From an uncultured Candidatus Saccharibacteria bacterium (GTDB taxonomy: Bacteria; Patescibacteriota; Saccharimonadia; Saccharimonadales; AWTP1-31), in NCBI GenBank assembly GCA_903946795.1, contig CAJAXB010000015.1, forward strand, positions 1-41,953: a DNA stretch of 41,953 bases, written 5' to 3'. Position 1 is the first letter of the stretch; each line of letters opens with the position of its first letter. Both the position numbers and the translations under genes were made by a program. Positions 17,209 to 27,852 of this stretch are shown one piece after another. The notes beneath the pieces are model-generated. The model ran no database searches. It was not told the origin of the DNA and saw nothing but the letters and a program-made list of their open reading frames with translations.

Positions 17209-17811
17209 ATGAAAAACACTAAAAATAGTAAATGGCTAATACCGGGCATAATTGCCGGAGTAGTATTATTAATAGTTTTAATGGTGGCGAGCAGCTACAA
17301 CGGTCTTGTGAATAAAAGAGAAAACGTCCGTAAATCTTTTGGCAATGTGCAAACGCAATACCAAAGACGCTCAGATCTTGTCCCTAACCTCGTCAATACG
17401 GTCAAAGGCGCTGCTAACTTTGAACAAACGACGCTTAATCAAGTAGTTGAAGCTCGTTCAAAAGCTACGAGTATCCAAATTGATCCTACAAAAGTAACTT
17501 CAGCTCAGCTACAACAGTACCAATCCGCACAAGGTGAGCTTGGCCAGGCAATTAGTCGTCTTCTTGTTACGGTTGAAAGCTATCCACAAATAAAATCAGT
17601 GGAAGCATTCAGGGATTTGCAGGCTCAACTAGAGGGAACTGAAAATCGTATTGCGGTTGCTCGTAAAGATTTCAACGATACAGCTTCTACGTATAACGCA
17701 ACTGTACAACGCTTCCCTTCTAACATTACAGCTGGGGTATTCAACTTTGATAAGTTCTCCTACTTTGAAGCTGATCCAGGCAGCCAAAAAGCACCTACAG
17801 TTACTTTCTAG
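17209..17811 (+). CDS. LemA family protein
   Basis: Single N-terminal TM then YNGLVNKRENVRKSFGNVQTQYQRRSDLVPNLVNTVKG. Confidence 0.95.
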   Translation: MKNTKNSKWLIPGIIAGVVLLIVLMVASSYNGLVNKRENVRKSFGNVQTQYQRRSDLVPNLVNTVKGAANFEQTTLNQVVEARSKATSIQIDPTKVTSAQLQQYQSAQGELGQAISRLLVTVESYPQIKSVEAFRDLQAQLEGTENRIAVARKDFNDTASTYNATVQRFPSNITAGVFNFDKFSYFEADPGSQKAPTVTF

Positions 17812-17824
17812 CACGTAGATAGTT

Positions 17825-18739
17825 ATGGTAAAAAAAATCAGAACTCTTGCGGTCACACTTTTCGCTGTTTTCGCGTGTGTATCTTTATTTGGCAGCAACT
17901 CGAGAGTATCCGCTTTAGCCGTGCCTCCGGCACCAACAGATATCCCAATCGTTGATACGACTAATACATTATCTGAAGAGCAGAAAAATAGTCTTGCGAA
18001 TAGTATCGCTGAATCTAGAGCGAAAACATCAAATCAAATCGCCATTCTCATGATCCCTTCTCTCGAAAATGGTTCGCTCGAAGAGTACTCTATTGATGTT
18101 GCACGACAGTGGGGTGTTGGAACAAAAGACAAGAGCAATGGCGTACTCATTCTCATTGTAAAAAATGATCGTAAAATTCGCATTGAGGTCGGCTATGGAC
18201 TCGAAGGTGCACTAACTGATGCAAAAACAAGCCAGATTATCCGAAATGTTATTACTCCGGAGTTCAGGCAAGATAAGTATTTCGAGGGGATTAGCTCAGG
18301 CGTACAATCAGTACAGCTTGCTATTCAAAACGAATTCGATCCCGCTCTAGAAAATAATGGTGACACCAAATATACGGCCAGTTTCTGGGAGTTCATGTTC
18401 TTTGCAGTTTTCTTTGGTCTTGTGTGGCTCAGTTCCATACTTGCACGATCTAAAAGCTGGTGGGGCGGTGGAGTTGTAGGAGGAGTATTGGGAATAGTTA
18501 TTGGTGTAATTTGGGGATTCATAATTACTGGCATCCTTGCAATCCTACTATTAGTAGCTCTGGGCCTATTGCTCGATAGGGCAGTATCGAAGAATTATGC
18601 TCAAAGAACAAAATCTAAACACACCCCAAGCTGGTGGGCTGGAGGAACATACTTTGGTGGTGGTTCAAGCGGAGGTGGAGGATTCGGTGGCTTTGGTGGT
18701 GGAGGATTCGGTGGCGGTGGTTCAAGCGGGAGCTGGTAA
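17825..18739 (+). CDS. TPM domain (YgcG-like) protein with Gly-rich tail
   Basis: VDTTNTLSEEQKNSL...VGTKDKSNGVLILIVKNDRKIRIEVGYGLEGALTDA; C-terminal GGGGFGGFGGGGFGGGGSSGSW; follows LemA. Confidence 0.95.
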   Translation: MVKKIRTLAVTLFAVFACVSLFGSNSRVSALAVPPAPTDIPIVDTTNTLSEEQKNSLANSIAESRAKTSNQIAILMIPSLENGSLEEYSIDVARQWGVGTKDKSNGVLILIVKNDRKIRIEVGYGLEGALTDAKTSQIIRNVITPEFRQDKYFEGISSGVQSVQLAIQNEFDPALENNGDTKYTASFWEFMFFAVFFGLVWLSSILARSKSWWGGGVVGGVLGIVIGVIWGFIITGILAILLLVALGLLLDRAVSKNYAQRTKSKHTPSWWAGGTYFGGGSSGGGGFGGFGGGGFGGGGSSGSW

Positions 18740-18772
18740 TTTTTAGGAAAAAATTTCAGTTGGAAATTAAAA

Positions 18773-18793
18773 AACCTCCGGGGAGGTTATTTT
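18773..18793. terminator. Intrinsic terminator, possibly bidirectional
   Basis: AACCTCC-GG-GGAGGTT with flanking A-run and T-run between a + CDS and a - tRNA. Confidence 0.8.
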
Positions 18794-18800
18794 GATCATA

Positions 18801-18877
18801 TGGTACACCCGGACGGATTCGAACCGCCGACCCTCTGTTCCGAAGACAGATGCTCTAATCCACTGAGCTACGGGTGC
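18801..18877 (-). tRNA. tRNA-Arg(UCG)
   Basis: Minus strand GCACCCGTAGCTCAGTGGATTAGAGCATCTGTCTTCGGAACAGAGGGTCGGCGGTTCGAATCCGTCCGGGTGTACCA; loop CTTCGGA. Confidence 0.94.
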
Positions 18878-18941
18878 AAAATGTTACATGGCAATTTAAT
18901 AACAGGGGTAATTATACGCTGAAATAGTGTTTTTCGCAACT

Positions 18942-19517
18942 CTACGAAGAGGCGTCTGACTTTTTTGGGTCTTGGGTCTTCTTTTTTGCAGACGTCTTAT
19001 TGCTACTTTCTTGTTTTTCTGCCTGCTTAATTGACTGTTGCAGCATTTTAATAAGAGATTTCGCATGATCCTTGCTCATACCAACTCGTGATACGGCAAG
19101 CGGTTGACTGCCGGTTCCGTTTGTTTGCATGAAGTTCATAACTACACCGTAGTTATTTACCATGACATGCGCCGTATCGGTATACACAACCCGGAGATCT
19201 ACAGGCATAAGCATTGCAATCGGCTGTGCAAGATCTAAAGAACCCTGATCTGAGCTATCGGAAGCCGTTTCAGTATACCCTGCAAGGCGATAAAGCTTAG
19301 ATGCGTATTCTTCTTCAATTTCAAAATAACTTATTAAAAGAGAAAGGATTTCTTCTTCGGGTCTCTGTTCACCTTTTTCAATAGATTCCAGTGATACTGG
19401 CTCTATTTCGACCGCTCCTGATGCCTCAGTGATAGATCGCTTTCTTCGCTCGCGATATAGTTTTAATTTTCTTCCAAGTTCACTATACGGATTTTGTACA
19501 CTATCATCTCTGCTCAT
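18942..19517 (-). CDS. Helix-turn-helix (XRE-like) protein
   Basis: YSELGRKLKLYRERRKRSITEASGAVEIEPVSLESIEKGEQRPEEEILSLLISYF. Confidence 0.8.
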   Translation of the reverse strand: MSRDDSVQNPYSELGRKLKLYRERRKRSITEASGAVEIEPVSLESIEKGEQRPEEEILSLLISYFEIEEEYASKLYRLAGYTETASDSSDQGSLDLAQPIAMLMPVDLRVVYTDTAHVMVNNYGVVMNFMQTNGTGSQPLAVSRVGMSKDHAKSLIKMLQQSIKQAEKQESSNKTSAKKKTQDPKKSDASS

Positions 19518-19604
19518 ATTTCTATTTTACGCCCTACCTCAGTTAAGAGCAAGGTATTATATCTGTTAATGCACTCGCTACTCGTGCATAATGACTGTAC
19601 TAAT

Positions 19605-20660
19605 ATGACTGATGTCCAGTACTATATGCATATGCATATTCAAAAAAATGTTTCGCTAGCTAAATATTCTACGATGCGTCTCGGTGGTGAAGCTAAGTTT
19701 TTTGCGACTGTTAAAGAAAAGTCAGATATTCCGCACCTGCTCGATTGGGCAGAAGAACGTAAACTCCCGGTCATTATGATTGGCGGTGGTAGCAATCTCA
19801 TTTGGAATGACAAAGGTTTTGAAGGACTTGTTATCGTCAACAAAATACGAGGATATAAGCTAGAAAAAGAAAATGATAAGAATAGCTACGTAACCATTGG
19901 TTCTGGAGAAGATTGGGACAGCGCTGTTGCAAAAACTGTAGCAGATGGTTTACACGGTATTGAAGCATTATCTCTCATTCCAGGGTCTACTGGAGCTACA
20001 CCAGTACAAAACGTTGGTGCTTACGGGCAAGAAATTGCCGACACGCTGGTAAGTGTTGAAGCCTATGATTCTCATTCGAAAAAATTTGTTGTTATTCCTG
20101 CTGAGCAATGTGGTTTCGGATATCGCACTAGTCGATTTAAAACAAAGGATAAAGGCAGATTCTATATAACTGAGCTGTGTTTCAGATTACATCACAAAGA
20201 TCCAGAACCGCCCTTCTATCCCTCTTTGCAAACGTACATTGATGAAATGGGAATTAAAAAGTTTACGCCTAAAACTCTGCGTGAGATTGTCATTGCAGTG
20301 AGGTCTAGCAAACTTCCTGATCCGAAAAAAGTGGCCAACAACGGCTCTTTTTTTGCCAATCCTATAATTACTAAAAAGCAATTTAACGTATTACATAAAA
20401 AATATCCTAAAATTGCTCATTGGGAACTAAAGAACGGAAACATTAAGCTTGCTGCCGCCTGGCTTATTGCGAATGCTGGATTCAAAAATTTTCATGATGC
20501 AAAAACTGGCATGGCAACTTGGGAGAAGCAACCGCTGGTGTTAGTGAATGAAAATGCAGAGTCTACATCAGATCTACTACTATTTCGTAATCGTATCATT
20601 AAAGAGGTTCATGCTAAATTTGGCATAGAGCTTGAACAAGAGCCCGAATTAGTTGGATGA
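19605..20660 (+). CDS. murB: UDP-N-acetylenolpyruvoylglucosamine reductase
   Basis: STMRLGGEAKFFATV, GGGSNLIWNDKGFEGLVI, IPGSTGATPVQNVGAYGQEI, GYRTSRFK; start placed at MTDVQ or a slightly later Met. Confidence 0.94.
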   Translation: MTDVQYYMHMHIQKNVSLAKYSTMRLGGEAKFFATVKEKSDIPHLLDWAEERKLPVIMIGGGSNLIWNDKGFEGLVIVNKIRGYKLEKENDKNSYVTIGSGEDWDSAVAKTVADGLHGIEALSLIPGSTGATPVQNVGAYGQEIADTLVSVEAYDSHSKKFVVIPAEQCGFGYRTSRFKTKDKGRFYITELCFRLHHKDPEPPFYPSLQTYIDEMGIKKFTPKTLREIVIAVRSSKLPDPKKVANNGSFFANPIITKKQFNVLHKKYPKIAHWELKNGNIKLAAAWLIANAGFKNFHDAKTGMATWEKQPLVLVNENAESTSDLLLFRNRIIKEVHAKFGIELEQEPELVG

Positions 20661-20668
20661 GAGTTCGC

Positions 20669-21961
20669 TTATATATCGCTAGGCAGTGGGAATTGTAAGG
20701 AGAATGCGGTAACTGTATTTTTCAGCTCGGCAAGAGCCTTTTCGTCAGAGTGCTTCGTAAGTGCAGTGTGCATCCACTCAGCAATGAGATCCATATGCTC
20801 TTCCTTTAGACCACGCGTAGTAATTGCAGGAGTACCAAGCCGCAGGCCACTAGGTCGATATGGCGGTAGCGTATCGTCAGGTATAGCATTACAGTTTGCA
20901 TTAAGTCCAATTGCATCCAATGTTTCTTGCGCATCTCGACCGTTCAGACCTTTAATGCTAGCCGGTATATCTATTAGAATCATGTGATTATCAGTACCAT
21001 TTGTGACGAGCTTAAAGCCTTTTTTCTGAAGCGATGTAGCGAGTCGCTTCGCATTTGCAATTATCTGCTTAGCATACGCTTGAAATTCTGGCTGTAATGC
21101 CTCTCTAAATGCAACAGCTTTTGCCGCAACAGTATGCATATGAGGGCCCCCTTGAAAACCTGGAAATACCTCACGATCTATGAGTGTTGGTAGATTTTCT
21201 ATAGTTTTGTCTGGTGCTTTTAGGGTATTACCCGCAATACCCTTGCTTACAATAAGTCCACCCCGTGGACCTCGTAATGTTTTATGTGTTGTGCTTGTGA
21301 GCACATGGAAACCATGATCAAGTGGATTCTCGATAGCCTTGCCCGCGATAAGTCCAGCAACGTGTGCCATGTCCGCCATGAGTAATGCACCGCATTCTTC
21401 ACCAATTGCTGCAAACTTGTCATAATCGAGCGTACGAGTATACCCACTGAAGCCAGCAATAATTATTTTTGGCCTCGTCTTGAGGGCTACAGCGCGCATT
21501 TCATCGTAGTCAATCTCACCAGTTTCAATATCTTTCATTCCATAGCGAACAAAGTTATATGCTTTAGAGCTCGATGTTACGGGATGACCGTGAGTTAGAT
21601 GCCCTCCATGATCGAGACGCATCGCCATGATTGTATCACCAAGATTAAGCCATGACTGATACACCGCAATATTAGCTGGAGCACCAGAATGCGGCTGCAC
21701 ATTAGCGTGATCACCATTAAATAATTCTTTAGCCCGTTCTATTGCCAGTGATTCAACGACGTCAGTATTTTCTTGGCCACCATAGTAACGCTTTCCTGGA
21801 TACCCTTCTGAATATTTGTTGGTGTACACGCTGCCAAGTGCTGTTAGGACATCACGACTTACATAGTTTTCGCTCGGTATAAGTTCCAGTCCTTCTCGTT
21901 GTCTTTTTTCTTCGGCAGTTATAAGCTTTGCAATTTTCGTATCTTTCATATGGTCCTCCAT
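20669..21961 (-). CDS. glyA: Serine hydroxymethyltransferase
   Basis: EGLELIPSENYVSRDVL, TNKYSEGYPGKRYYGGQENTD, TSTTHKTLRGPRGG; likely start at MKDTK (21949). Confidence 0.97.
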   Translation of the reverse strand: MEDHMKDTKIAKLITAEEKRQREGLELIPSENYVSRDVLTALGSVYTNKYSEGYPGKRYYGGQENTDVVESLAIERAKELFNGDHANVQPHSGAPANIAVYQSWLNLGDTIMAMRLDHGGHLTHGHPVTSSSKAYNFVRYGMKDIETGEIDYDEMRAVALKTRPKIIIAGFSGYTRTLDYDKFAAIGEECGALLMADMAHVAGLIAGKAIENPLDHGFHVLTSTTHKTLRGPRGGLIVSKGIAGNTLKAPDKTIENLPTLIDREVFPGFQGGPHMHTVAAKAVAFREALQPEFQAYAKQIIANAKRLATSLQKKGFKLVTNGTDNHMILIDIPASIKGLNGRDAQETLDAIGLNANCNAIPDDTLPPYRPSGLRLGTPAITTRGLKEEHMDLIAEWMHTALTKHSDEKALAELKNTVTAFSLQFPLPSDI

Positions 21962-22079
21962 TGCTCTATATAGAGTACAAGGTACTCAGCATCTAGGCTA
22001 GTACTTCTTTAAAATATCTTGAAAAAGCGAGTAGACCTTTCCTTGCATTCATATCGTATAAGGTATATATTAATGCAAT

Positions 22080-23603
22080 ATGTCATCTGCAAATGAAAAA
22101 ATTGGCCGCTTAATTTATCAGTTACGGCAAGAACGCGGCCTCACTCAAGCAGCTTTTGCGAAACAACTTCAAACCAGCCAATCGGCAGTTAATCGCATTG
22201 AACATGGCAAACAAAATCTTAGCATAGAAACTCTTGGCCGCATTAGTGACGTACTTAATAAGTCGTTGATTCAGATTGGTGAAGGGGGCGTCAATCTACG
22301 TATTGAGGGCGGTCATGAACTGCGAGGAACAATTGAACTTAAAACGAGTAAAAATGCTGCTGTTGCTTTACTGTGTGCTAGTTTGCTCAATCATGGTGTG
22401 ACCCGCTACAAATCCTTCCCTCGCATCGAAGAAGTCAATCGAATAATTGAGGTTCTAGAGAGTATTGGAGTGAAATGTAAATGGCTACCTGGTAATGATC
22501 TTGAAATTCGCCGTCCTGCAAAGCTTGATCTGGGCGCGATCAACGGTCCTGCTGCACGGAAAACAAGAAGTGTCTTAATGCTCATTGGCTCACTCATGCA
22601 TGACTATTCACACTTTAAAATTCCCTATGCTGGGGGCTGTAAGCTTGGAGTAAGAACCATTGAGCCACATTTGCTGGTACTGGAAAATTTCGGTGTTGGC
22701 GTTCGAACTGTAACCGGTCATTACGATGTCAAAGTGAAAAAACGAACGCCCGGCGAACGCATTATGCTCTATGAAGCCGGTAATACGGTAACTAATAATG
22801 CACTCATGGCAGCCGCTCGCACTCCTGGAACAACAATTATTCAAAATGCCAGTGCTGACTATATGGTACAGGATCTTTGCTTCTTCTTGCAGAAATTAGG
22901 AGTTAAAATTTCAGGCATCGGATCTAATGTATTAACAGTGACTGGACTAGCTACTATAAAGAAAAATATAACGTTTGCTCCAAGCGAAGACCCAATTGAA
23001 GCAATGTTCTTTATATCAGCTGCGATTACGACTAATTCAAAGGTGACAATCTCACGTGTGCCAATAGACTGGATAGGGCTTGAGCTCTATAAACTCAAGG
23101 TCATGGGATTACGCTACAAAATATCTGAAAGGTATAAGGCTACAAACAATATAGTAGATCTTGTGAATCTCACTATCGAGAAACACAACGGCGGTCTTAA
23201 TGCACCAAAAGATAAATTACACCCGAATCTATGGCCGGGCGTTAATCCCGATAATATCCCCTATTTTGTACCTATAGCCGCTGTTGCTAAAGGTCGTACA
23301 CTTATCCACGACTGGATGTTTGAGAACAGAGCAATATATTACACTGAGCTGACAAAAATTGGAGCAAGTCTCGAACTCGTCGATCCGCATAGAATTTACG
23401 TGAATGGACCAACAAGATTTACAAAAGCAGATGTCGTCTGTCCTCCAGCCCTTCGCCCGGCTAGCTTGCTACTAATCGGGATGCTTGCTGCTAAAGGCAC
23501 ATCAATGCTTCGTAACGTCTATACTATTAATCGTGGATATGAAGACATTGCTGAGCGACTCAATAGTATCGGCGCGGACATAACTGTTCTCAACGAATTA
23601 TAA
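22080..23603 (+). CDS. murA: UDP-N-acetylglucosamine 1-carboxyvinyltransferase with N-terminal XRE-type HTH domain
   Basis: N-terminus IGRLIYQLRQERGLTQAAFAKQLQTSQSAVNRIEHGKQNLSIETLGRISDVL; then EPSP-synthase-like domain with TSKNAAVALLCASLL and GGCKLGVRTIEPH (catalytic Cys). Confidence 0.92.
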   Translation: MSSANEKIGRLIYQLRQERGLTQAAFAKQLQTSQSAVNRIEHGKQNLSIETLGRISDVLNKSLIQIGEGGVNLRIEGGHELRGTIELKTSKNAAVALLCASLLNHGVTRYKSFPRIEEVNRIIEVLESIGVKCKWLPGNDLEIRRPAKLDLGAINGPAARKTRSVLMLIGSLMHDYSHFKIPYAGGCKLGVRTIEPHLLVLENFGVGVRTVTGHYDVKVKKRTPGERIMLYEAGNTVTNNALMAAARTPGTTIIQNASADYMVQDLCFFLQKLGVKISGIGSNVLTVTGLATIKKNITFAPSEDPIEAMFFISAAITTNSKVTISRVPIDWIGLELYKLKVMGLRYKISERYKATNNIVDLVNLTIEKHNGGLNAPKDKLHPNLWPGVNPDNIPYFVPIAAVAKGRTLIHDWMFENRAIYYTELTKIGASLELVDPHRIYVNGPTRFTKADVVCPPALRPASLLLIGMLAAKGTSMLRNVYTINRGYEDIAERLNSIGADITVLNEL

Positions 23604-23646
23604 TAATCACGTTGTATAAACTAAAATAGGGAGTACACTAAAAATA

Positions 23647-23753
23647 GTTACCTATGTAACGCCAGTTATGAAGCATACTTTATATGTGGTCGCTTGAAGT
23701 ATGTGGAACTAGTAGCGAACCCACGGCATTGTGTAGAAATCTCTTGGGTTTTT
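23647..23753 (+). ncRNA. Candidate structured RNA or leader ending in an intrinsic terminator
   Basis: Successive stems GTTAC/GTAAC (23647-23660), CATACTT/AAGTATG (23674-23703), AACCCA/TGGGTT then TTT (23718-23753). Confidence 0.35.
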
Positions 23754-23766
23754 ATAAAAGGGAATT

Positions 23767-24411
23767 ATGGAATCTGACAAACACTCTTTCAAGACCCCTC
23801 AAGAAAAATACATATACGATATGTCGTATATGATGGGTAGAACTATGGGTTCAATGTTGGTACGATACGTTCTTCTTGAGGAAGCTCTACATCGACAAAC
23901 AGAAGAGGCGCATAGAGATCATACGACTAAACTACTTAATTCGGCTGCAATAGAACACAAGGGTAACGAATGGGTGCAACTACGAAAACCGTTTGTAGCA
24001 ATATATTTTGATCTTCTCAATTTTAAAAAGATTAATGATTTGCACGGACATACAAATGGCAATCAATATCTACAGGATATTGGTAATATTATAGTAACTG
24101 TTACCAAGAAAGAAGATTTAGTAGCTCGTATAGGTGGGGATGAATTCTTAATATTGCTTGATACCGCAAAAGCAGAACAAGAACCAAGTGTAATCGCTCA
24201 TAACGTGATGGATAGGACTTCAAGGTACGTCACAGGCTACAACTCAGTAAACTATCCAGATATAGATAACTTAGGAATATCCAGTGGATATGCGATCTAC
24301 GATCCCTCAATGCATCCAACACTTTCTAGTGTAATAAGCGAAGCGGATATTTCTATGTCTTTGAATAAAAAACAGCAACATCATGATAATGGAGGCGCAT
24401 ACAGGGTGTGA
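23767..24411 (+). CDS. GGDEF-domain protein (putative diguanylate cyclase)
   Basis: FVAIYFDLLNFKKINDLHGHTNGNQYLQDIG...VARIGGDEFLILLDTA; canonical GGDEF. Confidence 0.9.
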   Translation: MESDKHSFKTPQEKYIYDMSYMMGRTMGSMLVRYVLLEEALHRQTEEAHRDHTTKLLNSAAIEHKGNEWVQLRKPFVAIYFDLLNFKKINDLHGHTNGNQYLQDIGNIIVTVTKKEDLVARIGGDEFLILLDTAKAEQEPSVIAHNVMDRTSRYVTGYNSVNYPDIDNLGISSGYAIYDPSMHPTLSSVISEADISMSLNKKQQHHDNGGAYRV

Positions 24412-24475
24412 TGTTCTTGCATGTTTGTGAATATATGGTTATGCTTAACAATAGTAAATAAATAGGACCCTTCTC

Positions 24476-24733
24476 ATGGATCAAGACCAACAAACACCTC
24501 AACAAAAAACAGATCAGCAAGCTGACCAAGCTTCAGCCCCCGCCCCAGCAACACCAGAAACTGCTCCTGTAGCTCCTCCGACAGCAGGAATGCCTGCAGA
24601 TCAGCCAATTCAAGAAAATACGCCCGGAATGCAAGACAATTCAGGATCAATGCCTAAGAAACGTGCTCTTGCGATACTTGCAGTAATCGTTCTTATTGGT
24701 CTAGCATTTCTTATTACGCAATTGTTGCGCTAA
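24476..24733 (+). CDS. Pro/Gln/Ala-rich protein with C-terminal TM segment
   Basis: Low-complexity N-terminus then KKRALAILAVIVLIGLAFLITQLLR. Confidence 0.65.
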   Translation: MDQDQQTPQQKTDQQADQASAPAPATPETAPVAPPTAGMPADQPIQENTPGMQDNSGSMPKKRALAILAVIVLIGLAFLITQLLR

Positions 24734-24734
24734 G

Positions 24735-25832
24735 TTAGCTAAAGAATCCTCGTTTGCCTGCAGTTGCTTTAAATTCTTTAAGAATATCTTGTTGACGCTT
24801 CGTCAACTTAGTCGGTGTTTCAACAATCACCGAAACTATATGTGCGCCGCGACCATTACCCTTCATATGCGGTACACCGTGCCCAGATAATTTAAAATCG
24901 GTACCACTTTGTGTGCCAGCAGGAACCTTCATGCGAATTGGTCCGTCTACTGTTGTAACATCAATATCTGTTCCGAGTGCTGCATCAACCATAGGAATGT
25001 GCACTTCACTTAAAATTAAGTCACCTTCTCGAGTAAACGACTTGTGAGGTTTTACACGAATATGCACGTACAAATCACCTTTTGAGCCACGAGCAATTGC
25101 TTCACCTTGTTCACGAAGCCGAATTGTTGCACCATCGTCAATTCCTGCAGGAATTTTAAGCGTAATTGTTTGATCTTTTTTAGCCGTTCCCTTACCGTGA
25201 CAAACGCTACATACTTTCTCGGGTATCTTTCCTGAACCCCTACAATCATTACAGACAGTTGCCTGTTGAATATCTCCGAATACCGTTCGTGTAATACGGG
25301 TTACTTGACCACTACCCTTACAGGTGTCACATGTCTTTAAATCATGCCCAGGCTCTGCCGTAGATCCCTTACAATGATCACACGTATCATCAAGTGTTAC
25401 GCTCAGCTTATGCTCTTTACCAAATATTCCTTCTTCAAAACTAAGGTCTACTGAAGTTTCTATATCTCGGCCACGTGATGGTTGCTGACGCTGTTGGCCG
25501 CCGCCAAAGAAACTTCCAAAGATGTCACCTAATCCAAGATCACCAAAATCAAAGTTTACATTTTGGCCACCGCCGAAGCCAGCATATGGATTGCCACCGT
25601 CACTTGCAGCACTACTGCCTACTCCCGCGTGACCAAACTGATCGTAGCGTTGACGCTTGCGATCATCTTTTAGCACTTCATATGCTTCGTTTATTTCTTT
25701 AAACTTAGCTTCATCTCCACCAGCCTTGTCAGGGTGGTGTTCAATAGCTTTCTTCCGAAATGCTTTCTTGATTTCGTCATCACTGGCAGTCTTACCGACT
25801 CCCAGCACGTCGTAGTAGTCGCGCTTACTCAT
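24735..25832 (-). CDS. dnaJ: Chaperone DnaJ
   Basis: J-domain with HHPDKAGG, G/F-rich region, four CxxCxGxG zinc repeats; start at MSKRDYY. Confidence 0.97.
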   Translation of the reverse strand: MSKRDYYDVLGVGKTASDDEIKKAFRKKAIEHHPDKAGGDEAKFKEINEAYEVLKDDRKRQRYDQFGHAGVGSSAASDGGNPYAGFGGGQNVNFDFGDLGLGDIFGSFFGGGQQRQQPSRGRDIETSVDLSFEEGIFGKEHKLSVTLDDTCDHCKGSTAEPGHDLKTCDTCKGSGQVTRITRTVFGDIQQATVCNDCRGSGKIPEKVCSVCHGKGTAKKDQTITLKIPAGIDDGATIRLREQGEAIARGSKGDLYVHIRVKPHKSFTREGDLILSEVHIPMVDAALGTDIDVTTVDGPIRMKVPAGTQSGTDFKLSGHGVPHMKGNGRGAHIVSVIVETPTKLTKRQQDILKEFKATAGKRGFFS

Positions 25833-25883
25833 TACTGTTAATCTTAGCACCTACATGGGTTAGGGCGCTAGCCTTGTAAGGTG

Positions 25884-27791
25884 TTATTTATCTTTTTTTT
25901 CGTCTTCAACAACTTCGCCTTCTACAGGTTCGTCTTTTTCTTTTTTATCTTCAGCGTCTTTATCTGATTCTTCTTTTGCGGCAGCTTCGTACATTTTTGC
26001 ACCAACTGGCATAATTGCATCACTCAGTTCTTTTGCTGCTTTTTCAAGTGCGTCCTTGTCAGCGTCTTTATCTTCAGCAACTTTCTTGGCAACTTCAACT
26101 GCATCGTCAATTACTTTTGCGTCTTCTTCCGAAATCTTATCTTTGTTATCTGACTTCATCTTTTCAGCTTGGTACATAGCACTATCCAGCTGGTTTCGTG
26201 CATCGATACTTTCACGCTTCTTCTTATCTTCTTCGGCGTGGGCTTCAGCTTCTTTTGCCATCTTTTCGACTTCTTCTTTAGATAGACCACTACTTCCTTG
26301 AATCGTGATAGATTGTTCTTTGCCAGTTCCCTTGTCTTTTGCAGAAACGTTTAGGATACCGTTTGCATCAAGGTTAAAGGTAACTTCGATTTGCGGGACG
26401 CCACGTGGCGCAGATGGAATGCCATCGAGCACAAAGCGGCCAAGGCTTTTATTGTCAGCAACGAACTCGCGTTCACCCTGCACAACATGAATTTCTACCT
26501 GGCTCTGATTATCTGCAGCTGTACTAAATACTTCGCTCTTACTGCTTGGTATGGTTGTATTGCGCTCAATAAGTTTTGTCGCAACACCACCAAGAGTTTC
26601 GATACCCAAAGAGAGTGGGGTGACATCTAGAAGGAGTACATCCTTCACATCACCTTGCAATACTCCCCCTTGAATTGCAGCACCAATAGCGACAACTTCA
26701 TCTGGGTTAACACCCTGCATAGGATCTTTACCAAAGATCTTTTTCACTTTTTCTACAACTGCTGGCATACGGGTCATACCACCAACGAGGACTACCGCAT
26801 CAATATCACTTGCTTTGAGCTTTGCGTCTTTAAGCGCTTTTTCACAAGGGATAGCAGTCTTATCGATAAGATCGCCAACGAGTTTTTCAAGATTTGCACG
26901 ACTGAGCTTGTGTTCAAAGTGCTTAGGTCCATCTGCATCGGCAGTTAAGAAAGGTAGGTTGATATCAACTTCATTGGTTGTAGATAGTTCAATCTTAGCT
27001 TTTTCTGCTTCGTCACGAAGTCGCTGCATTGCTGCCTTGTCATCAATGACATTAACACCACTTTCTTTCTTAAACTCTTCAACAAGGTAATTAACTATGA
27101 CGCGGTCAAAATCAGCACCACCAAGGTGTGTGTCACCATTAGTGCTCTTTACTTCAAAGACACCGTCACCGAGCTCAAGAATTGAAACGTCAAATGTACC
27201 ACCACCAAGGTCGAATACAGCAATCTTTTCATCTTTCTTACTACCCTTATCAAGTCCGTAGGCGAGGGCAGCTGCTGTTGGTTCGTTAATAATTCGCTTG
27301 ACTTCAAGTCCAGCAATTTTACCAGCATCTTTAGTTGCTTGACGCTGAGAATCATCAAAGTATGCAGGCACCGTAATGACTGCTTCTGTCACAGGACCAC
27401 CAGTAAAGCTTTCAGCATCTGCTTTTAGTTTACTGAGCACCATGGCACTTACTTCTTCAGGGCTGTATTCTTTATCACCCATCTTAACTTTAACGCTTTT
27501 ACCGCTCTTGACCATTTCGTAGCCCATAAGCTTAATATCGCGCTGGACTTCTTTATCTTCCCAGCTACGTCCAATAAGACGCTTTACTTCATAAATTGTA
27601 TTTGCTGGATTTGTAACCATTTGTCGTCGAGCAACTTGACCAACAAGGCGTTCCCCATTTTTATTGAGTGCAACAACACTTGGAGTTGTGCGCGCACCTT
27701 CGCTATTAGCAATAATTTCAGGTTTTCCTGATTGCATAACAGCCATGGCGCTGTTTGTTGTTCCAAGGTCGATACCGATAATCTTACCCAT
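25884..27791 (-). CDS. dnaK: Chaperone DnaK (Hsp70)
   Basis: [47 protein letters not shown]. Confidence 0.98.
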   Translation of the reverse strand: MGKIIGIDLGTTNSAMAVMQSGKPEIIANSEGARTTPSVVALNKNGERLVGQVARRQMVTNPANTIYEVKRLIGRSWEDKEVQRDIKLMGYEMVKSGKSVKVKMGDKEYSPEEVSAMVLSKLKADAESFTGGPVTEAVITVPAYFDDSQRQATKDAGKIAGLEVKRIINEPTAAALAYGLDKGSKKDEKIAVFDLGGGTFDVSILELGDGVFEVKSTNGDTHLGGADFDRVIVNYLVEEFKKESGVNVIDDKAAMQRLRDEAEKAKIELSTTNEVDINLPFLTADADGPKHFEHKLSRANLEKLVGDLIDKTAIPCEKALKDAKLKASDIDAVVLVGGMTRMPAVVEKVKKIFGKDPMQGVNPDEVVAIGAAIQGGVLQGDVKDVLLLDVTPLSLGIETLGGVATKLIERNTTIPSSKSEVFSTAADNQSQVEIHVVQGEREFVADNKSLGRFVLDGIPSAPRGVPQIEVTFNLDANGILNVSAKDKGTGKEQSITIQGSSGLSKEEVEKMAKEAEAHAEEDKKKRESIDARNQLDSAMYQAEKMKSDNKDKISEEDAKVIDDAVEVAKKVAEDKDADKDALEKAAKELSDAIMPVGAKMYEAAAKEESDKDAEDKKEKDEPVEGEVVEDEKKDK

Positions 27792-27852
27792 ATTATGATT
27801 CTCCAATTATTTTATTAGTTATCATTTTATCAATATATACTGCACTGATAAG

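Noticed and set aside
21950-21966. atggtcctccattgc near glyA as another cassette repeat
   Set aside because: Matches only the AGGAGG ribosome-binding site of glyA; lacks GTTGC-N18 spacing and flank similarity.
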